11,123 nt of DNA. Source: Omnitrophica WOR_2 bacterium RBG_13_41_10. Lineage in GTDB: Bacteria > Omnitrophota > Gorgyraeia > Gygaellales > Profunditerraquicolaceae. A program made the translations under genes and the position numbers. The stretch spans positions 32,639 through 43,761 of the forward strand of contig MHGH01000011.1 in assembly GCA_001805465.1 (NCBI GenBank), given 5' to 3'. Below, piece after piece: positions 7,190 through 11,123 of this stretch (the stretch's first letter is position 1; each line of letters starts with the position of its first letter). The notes under the pieces were generated by a model, which was not told the DNA's origin, searched no databases, and was given only the letters and a program-made list of their open reading frames with translations.

Positions 7190-7204
7190 GGTAATATTTT
7201 TCTT

Positions 7205-7220
7205 ACACAATATATTGTAT
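7205..7220. promoter_or_regulatory. NrdR box 2 (proximal)
   Basis: The sequence ACACAATATATTGTAT matches 15 of 16 positions of the NrdR consensus. The gap to box 1 is 15 bp and the centres are 31 bp apart, about three helical turns, which is the known arrangement for cooperative NrdR binding. It ends 6 bp before the -35 element of nrdJ. NrdR is the nucleotide-sensing repressor of ribonucleotide reductase genes; its gene is not in this window. Confidence 0.85.
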
Positions 7221-7226
7221 TTTTTG

Positions 7227-7255
7227 TTGACAAGGAATTAAGAGCGTACTATAAT
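7227..7255 (+). promoter_or_regulatory. Consensus sigma70 promoter of nrdJ
   Basis: A perfect -35 TTGACA (7227-7232) and a perfect -10 TATAAT (7250-7255) are separated by exactly 17 bp. Transcription should begin near 7262, giving a leader of about 27 nt. Such a strong promoter behind two NrdR boxes fits a gene kept under repression. Confidence 0.9.
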
Positions 7256-7278
7256 TGAGATTCTGCAAGTTAAGCATC

Positions 7279-7284
7279 GGAGGT
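7279..7284 (+). promoter_or_regulatory. Ribosome-binding site of nrdJ
   Basis: GGAGGT lies 4 nt before the GTG codon at 7289 and decides this non-ATG start; the product then begins with the usual N-terminal region of the family. Confidence 0.8.
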
Positions 7285-7288
7285 AAAA

Positions 7289-10200
7289 GTGGCTGCGCTA
7301 AAATTATCCGATAATGCCTTAAAGGTCCTAGAGCGAAGGTATCTGAAAAAAGATGAAAACGGCAAGATAATTGAAACGCCGGAAGAATTGTTCCGGCGGG
7401 TAGCCAAGGCTATTGCCCAAGCGGATAAGGATTACGGAAAGAGCGATAAGGAGATTACCGGCGTAGAAGAAGCATTTTATCATATCATGACGGAAATGGA
7501 ATTTATGCCGAATTCGCCTTGCCTAATGAATGCAGGAAAGGAGTTTGGGCAGTTAAGTGCCTGTTTCGTGCTCCCTATTGATGATTCCATGGAGTCAATA
7601 TTCGAGACTCTAAAGGCAACCGCAATGATACATAAGTCAGGGGGAGGGTGCGTCTATAAAAATTCAAAGATATTTACCAGCTACTGCGGTCTAGAAAAAA
7701 TCGAGGTATTATACAATAAACTTAAGAAAGAGAAACCGGAAGAAAGAATATCTAATAATGAGACATTTATAGATCTAACAAAAGATAGCATCTTGACCTT
7801 TTCTTTCAGTAAAAGAACAGGAAAGTTTTCTAAAGATAAAATAGAAAAAATTTGGCATTATGTTTTGCCTAAGGAACGCGTTTTTAGTATTTATTTTGAA
7901 GGGAATTCAAAGGTGACTACCAGTGATTGGCATCCATTTTTTGTTTTCCACAATAATTCTATTATAGAAAAACGTGCAGATGAAATAAAATCTGGGGATT
8001 GGGTGGTATTCTCTAATAAAAGCACATTAGAAAATTGGCAGTTTAGAGATTATCGGGAAATCAAAGAAATCAAGATTGATGAAGATATCGGTTGGCTATT
8101 GGGTTATTTTTTAGGCGATGGTTCAATAGGGCCATATTTAAATAAACTACGGCTGAGATTTTTTGACGAATCAGATGAGACCTTAAATAAAGCAGCCAAA
8201 ATATTATCCAGGTTAACTAAAAGAAACTATAAAATCCAAAAGGATAGCCGTAATAAAACTCATTATATTGCTATCTACGATCCTAAGGTGATAGAATTTT
8301 TTAGGGAAGTAACCGGTGTCTTAGGTGAAAAAAGAAAAATTAATATCCCAACCGCAATATTCAAATCTCCATTAACAGTAATTAACTCTTTTCTGGCAGG
8401 ATTAATTGATTCTGACGGATATATCAGCAAAGAAAAGATTAGATTTACCTATGCCAGCTCGAGTCAGGAATTCATTGAGGAGCTAAGTTCCCTGTTATCA
8501 TTATTTGGCTTCAGAACATCGACGAGAAGGAAAAAGCCACGTAAAGACAAATGGTTGGTTATGCACGAATTAAACCTGGATACCCAGGAACAATTAGCCC
8601 GCCTTTGGGGAATGGTTAAGGATTATCTTGTGAACAATTTGCGAAGGGAGCGGTTGGAAAAGTTTGCTATTGAATATTCAAGGTATACCAGCCGTTCCTG
8701 CCCACTTAGTTTTACGGAGATGGAGCCATATCTAAACAAAATAGGATTAGTTACTAAAGGCAGCCAAATCCACAGGGAGTCCGTAAAGATTAAGGATAAA
8801 TTATTTTGGCTGGCCAGATGGAAATGGGATGAGGGAGTTTCTTTGGATAAGGTGTTAGCATTAATTAAGACAATACTTACTTTTTCAGATAGGCTTATTC
8901 CTGCAGAGAAAGAAAAATTGAAGATGTGGCTTTTGATTCTGCCTACGTTACAACGCGTTACCAAGATTAAGCAAGGTAATGCTTCTGGAGATTTTTACGA
9001 TTTTACAGTAGCAAGAAATAACAATTATTTATCTGGCGAGAATGCTTTTGCCGTGGTGCATAATACGGGTTTTTCTTTCTCGCGCCTGCGGCCCAAAAAT
9101 TCAGTGGTAAAAACTACCGGCGGTATCGCCTCAGGGCCGGTATCTTTTATGAAGGTTTATGATTCGGCAACCGAGGCAGTAAAACAGGGGGGCACTCGCC
9201 GCGGCGCAAATATGGGAATTTTACGAGTAGACCATCCTGATGTCTTAGAATTTATTACCTGTAAAGATAATAATAAGCAGATCACCAACTTTAATATTTC
9301 TATTGCCATTACCGATGAATTTATGCAAAAAGTAAAGAATAATGAGGAGTACGATTTAATAGAACCGCATAAACAAAATATAGTCAAGCGCATTAATGCC
9401 AAAGAAGTTTTTGATTTAATCGTAAAACAGGCGCATAAGAACGGCGAGCCGGGAGTTATTTTTATTGACCGGATGAATGAATTTAATCCCACACCGAAAT
9501 TAGGGAAATATGAATCTACAAATCCTTGCGGTGAGCAAGTACTTTTACCGTATGAAAGCTGTGATTTGGGTTCCATTAATTTGGCTGTGCTTTATAAAAA
9601 GACTAGCCCCGGACGCTATGAAATTGACTGGGAGAGGCTTAAGGAAGTAGTGCATCTGTCGGTACGCTTTTTAGATAACCTGATAGATGTAAATAAGTTT
9701 CCCTTGCCGCAAATAGAAGAAGCCACCAAAAAGACGCGTAAAATTGGCTTAGGTGTGATGGGTTGGGCTACTTTGCTGATCAGGCTAGGGGTAGCTTATA
9801 ATTCTGAAGAAGCGATTGCTCTCGCCGAGAAAGTAATGTCTTTTGTTTTAAATGAGGGGCTAGAGGAATCTAAAAAATTAGCCCAGGAGAAAGGGGTGTT
9901 TCCTGTCTTTGAAGAAAGCACCTACAATAAAAAAGAAGGCGGCATAAGATTACGCAACGCCACCTTGACCACAATCGCACCTACCGGGACTATTAGCATT
10001 ATCGCAGGTCCCTGTTCATCAGGTATTGAGCCTTTATTTGCCATTTCTTATTACCGTAACGTTATGGATAATGATAAACTGGTAGAGGTAGACCCTTTAT
10101 TCGAAGAGATAGCCCATGAAAGAAAGTTTTATAGCCGGGAATTAATGGAAAAGATTGCCGAGACCGGATCGGTAGAGAACATTGAAGGGGTTCCCGAAGA

Positions 10201-11005
10201 TATCAAGAAGATTTTTGTCACTGCCCATGATATTTCTCCAGAGTGGCATGTGCGTATGCAGGCGGCATTTCAGAAGTATGTGCATAATGCAACCTCTAAA
10301 ACCATAAATTTTCCGCATGATGCCACGATAGATGAGGTAAGGAAAGCGTATCTTTTGGCTTATGAATTAGGTTGTAAAGGCATTACCGTCTATCGCGATA
10401 AGAGCCGTGAGGAGCAAGTTTTAAATATCGCAAGCCACGAACTAAAAGAATCCCCTAAGCTTGCGGAACTGGAGCCGGGAAAAATTTCTCCTCGTCCTCG
10501 GCCGGAAGTAATTACCGGGACAACTACAAAAGTATCTACCGGATGCGGTAATCTCTACGTGACTATTAATATAGATGAAGAAAACAGGCCTTTTGAGCTT
10601 TTTACCCAGATGGGTAAGGCTGGCGGTTGTGCTGCTTCGCAGTTGGAGGCCTTAGGAAGATTGGTATCCTTAGCTTTTCGTTCCGGTATTGAAGTAAAAT
10701 CCATTATTGAACAATTACGCAATATTCGTTGTCCTTCGCCTTCCTGGGAGAAGGGGCAGCGAATTTTTTCCTGTTCCGATGCTATTGCCAGAGTAGTGGA
10801 AAAGAGGCTGGTCAGTAGTGCCAATAACCACGCGCCTGTGGAAGTTGCGGAAGTACCAATGAAGCATTCGCATAATGATGAAGGATTGTCCGTTGATACC
10901 AATGCGCACGGCGATATTGTAGGAGTCTGTCCTGATTGCGGAGGGGCCTTACGCCACGAAGAAGGCTGCGTGAAATGCCATGCCTGCGGTTTTTCTAAAT
11001 GCTAA
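7289..11005 (+). CDS. nrdJ: Adenosylcobalamin-dependent (class II) ribonucleotide reductase, intein-containing precursor
   Basis: NrdJ reduces ribonucleotides to deoxyribonucleotides for DNA synthesis, using a B12-derived thiyl radical, with or without oxygen. The precursor has 1238 residues. Removing the intein (121-592) leaves 766, normal for the long NrdJ form with a C-terminal extension. Expected active-site residues are present: the redox pair Cys92 (QLSACFVLP) and Cys758 (LPYESCDLGSINL), and N745, radical-site Cys747 and Glu749 in NPCGE. The substrate-binding region has KSGGG/TGFSFSRLRP, split by the intein, and PTGTISIIAGPCSSGIEP (898-915). A TSCPD-type domain follows at about 1075-1170 (STGCGNLYVTI, GKAGGCAASQLEALGRL). 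The end is a cysteine-rich zinc-ribbon-like tail, VCPDCGG then CVKCHACGFSKC (1213-1238), probably involved in thiol delivery. No NrdB partner is adjacent, consistent with class II. It starts at GTG under its own promoter and NrdR boxes, and is coupled to apgM downstream. Confidence 0.96.
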   Translation: MAALKLSDNALKVLERRYLKKDENGKIIETPEELFRRVAKAIAQADKDYGKSDKEITGVEEAFYHIMTEMEFMPNSPCLMNAGKEFGQLSACFVLPIDDSMESIFETLKATAMIHKSGGGCVYKNSKIFTSYCGLEKIEVLYNKLKKEKPEERISNNETFIDLTKDSILTFSFSKRTGKFSKDKIEKIWHYVLPKERVFSIYFEGNSKVTTSDWHPFFVFHNNSIIEKRADEIKSGDWVVFSNKSTLENWQFRDYREIKEIKIDEDIGWLLGYFLGDGSIGPYLNKLRLRFFDESDETLNKAAKILSRLTKRNYKIQKDSRNKTHYIAIYDPKVIEFFREVTGVLGEKRKINIPTAIFKSPLTVINSFLAGLIDSDGYISKEKIRFTYASSSQEFIEELSSLLSLFGFRTSTRRKKPRKDKWLVMHELNLDTQEQLARLWGMVKDYLVNNLRRERLEKFAIEYSRYTSRSCPLSFTEMEPYLNKIGLVTKGSQIHRESVKIKDKLFWLARWKWDEGVSLDKVLALIKTILTFSDRLIPAEKEKLKMWLLILPTLQRVTKIKQGNASGDFYDFTVARNNNYLSGENAFAVVHNTGFSFSRLRPKNSVVKTTGGIASGPVSFMKVYDSATEAVKQGGTRRGANMGILRVDHPDVLEFITCKDNNKQITNFNISIAITDEFMQKVKNNEEYDLIEPHKQNIVKRINAKEVFDLIVKQAHKNGEPGVIFIDRMNEFNPTPKLGKYESTNPCGEQVLLPYESCDLGSINLAVLYKKTSPGRYEIDWERLKEVVHLSVRFLDNLIDVNKFPLPQIEEATKKTRKIGLGVMGWATLLIRLGVAYNSEEAIALAEKVMSFVLNEGLEESKKLAQEKGVFPVFEESTYNKKEGGIRLRNATLTTIAPTGTISIIAGPCSSGIEPLFAISYYRNVMDNDKLVEVDPLFEEIAHERKFYSRELMEKIAETGSVENIEGVPEDIKKIFVTAHDISPEWHVRMQAAFQKYVHNATSKTINFPHDATIDEVRKAYLLAYELGCKGITVYRDKSREEQVLNIASHELKESPKLAELEPGKISPRPRPEVITGTTTKVSTGCGNLYVTINIDEENRPFELFTQMGKAGGCAASQLEALGRLVSLAFRSGIEVKSIIEQLRNIRCPSPSWEKGQRIFSCSDAIARVVEKRLVSSANNHAPVEVAEVPMKHSHNDEGLSVDTNAHGDIVGVCPDCGGALRHEEGCVKCHACGFSKC
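7649..9064 (+). mobile_element. Intein with LAGLIDADG homing endonuclease inside nrdJ
   Basis: A 472-residue in-frame insertion splits the invariant NrdJ motif KSGGG/TGFSF. It begins with Cys121 (splicing block A, CVYKNSKIFT) and ends with the His-Asn pair 591-592 followed by Thr593, a legitimate +1 nucleophile. Block B is VTTSDWHPFFVF with His215, and block F is GDFYDFTVARNNNYLS (567-582). All splicing residues expected of a class 1 intein are present. The endonuclease domain has both motifs, WLLGYFLGDG (269-278, Asp277) and LAGLIDSDG (369-377, Asp376), and no stop or frameshift, so it may still home into intein-free alleles. The DNA looks AT-richer than much of the flanking nrdJ sequence by rough hand counts. 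A segment of about 190 residues between the second motif and block F is longer than usual and may help DNA recognition. Confidence 0.95.
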
Positions 11006-11123
11006 TGAAAAAGATACTCTACATTGTTCTCGACGGCCTGGGCGATTTACCAATTAAAGAATTAAATAACAAAACCCCCCTAGAGGCGGCTTTAACCCCC
11101 AATATAGACAGGCTCGCTCAAAA
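11005..11123 (+). CDS. apgM: 2,3-bisphosphoglycerate-independent phosphoglycerate mutase, archaeal type (3' partial)
   Basis: ApgM interconverts 3- and 2-phosphoglycerate in glycolysis and gluconeogenesis and belongs to the alkaline-phosphatase superfamily. Only the first 39 codons are present. They read MKKILYIVLDGLGDLPIKEL and then NKTPLEAALTPNIDRLAQ, the highly typical family N-terminus, with Asp10 of LDGLGD as the first metal ligand. The ATG shares its first base with the nrdJ TAA stop (TAATG), so translation is probably coupled, although no functional link between the two enzymes is obvious. Confidence 0.9.
   Translation, partial: MKKILYIVLDGLGDLPIKELNNKTPLEAALTPNIDRLAQ

Noticed and set aside
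7174..7200. Rho-independent terminator of the LacI-family gene
   Set aside because: The stem is only 6 bp and AT-rich, and the T run is separated from it by several bases; the palindrome fits an NrdR box better.
7175..7288. Cobalamin riboswitch before the B12-dependent reductase
   Set aside because: The gap is only 114 bp, is filled by NrdR boxes and a promoter, and leaves a leader of about 27 nt; no B12-box-like sequence or fold is visible.
8623..8964. Reverse-strand frame inside the intein as a separate gene
   Set aside because: It lies wholly opposite a well-supported coding region, has no recognisable motif or ribosome-binding site, and its sequence looks like an antisense shadow.

Overview
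The window most resembles an uncultivated, Gram-negative-type anaerobic bacterium, with Candidatus Omnitrophota (OP3) as the best guess. This rests on the style of the genes: secreted lysine-rich TPR proteins, a ROK and a LacI-type regulator in one cluster, a class II ribonucleotide reductase, an archaeal-type phosphoglycerate mutase, and short-repeat debris between genes. No rRNA or marker gene is present, so the assignment is an inference. All genes lie on the + strand.

Positions 1-3624 hold a polysaccharide-related, exported module. First comes the 3' end of a protein with tandem carbohydrate-binding-like beta-sandwich domains (1-702). A clan-A glycoside hydrolase (683-2011) follows, with its N-terminal end running through a nested palindromic REP-like element (710-784). 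Last is a signal-peptide-bearing TPR protein with a C-terminal PKD-like domain (2008-3624). The second and third genes overlap by ATGA, directly after a 7-bp tandem repeat.

Positions 3665-7174 form a probable regulatory operon behind a good sigma70-type promoter. It holds a ROK-family repressor-like protein whose zinc motif is degenerate, a membrane-anchored coiled-coil protein with a small C-terminal beta domain, and a LacI-family regulator. Its targets are not visible. The adjacent hydrolase module is a plausible one, but this is guilt by association.

Positions 7174-11123 hold nucleotide and central metabolism. Two NrdR-box-like palindromes, 31 bp apart centre to centre, sit just upstream of a perfect consensus promoter (TTGACA, 17 bp, TATAAT). 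This promoter drives nrdJ, the adenosylcobalamin-dependent ribonucleotide reductase. nrdJ is interrupted by a 472-residue intein that appears splicing-competent and carries a two-motif LAGLIDADG homing endonuclease. apgM begins on the last base of the nrdJ stop codon and runs off the window.

I see no wholly new system. The best-supported points of interest are the NrdR double operator, the intein, the REP-like insertion that rewrites the 5' end of the hydrolase gene, and the frame-shifting 7-bp repeat at the hydrolase/TPR junction.
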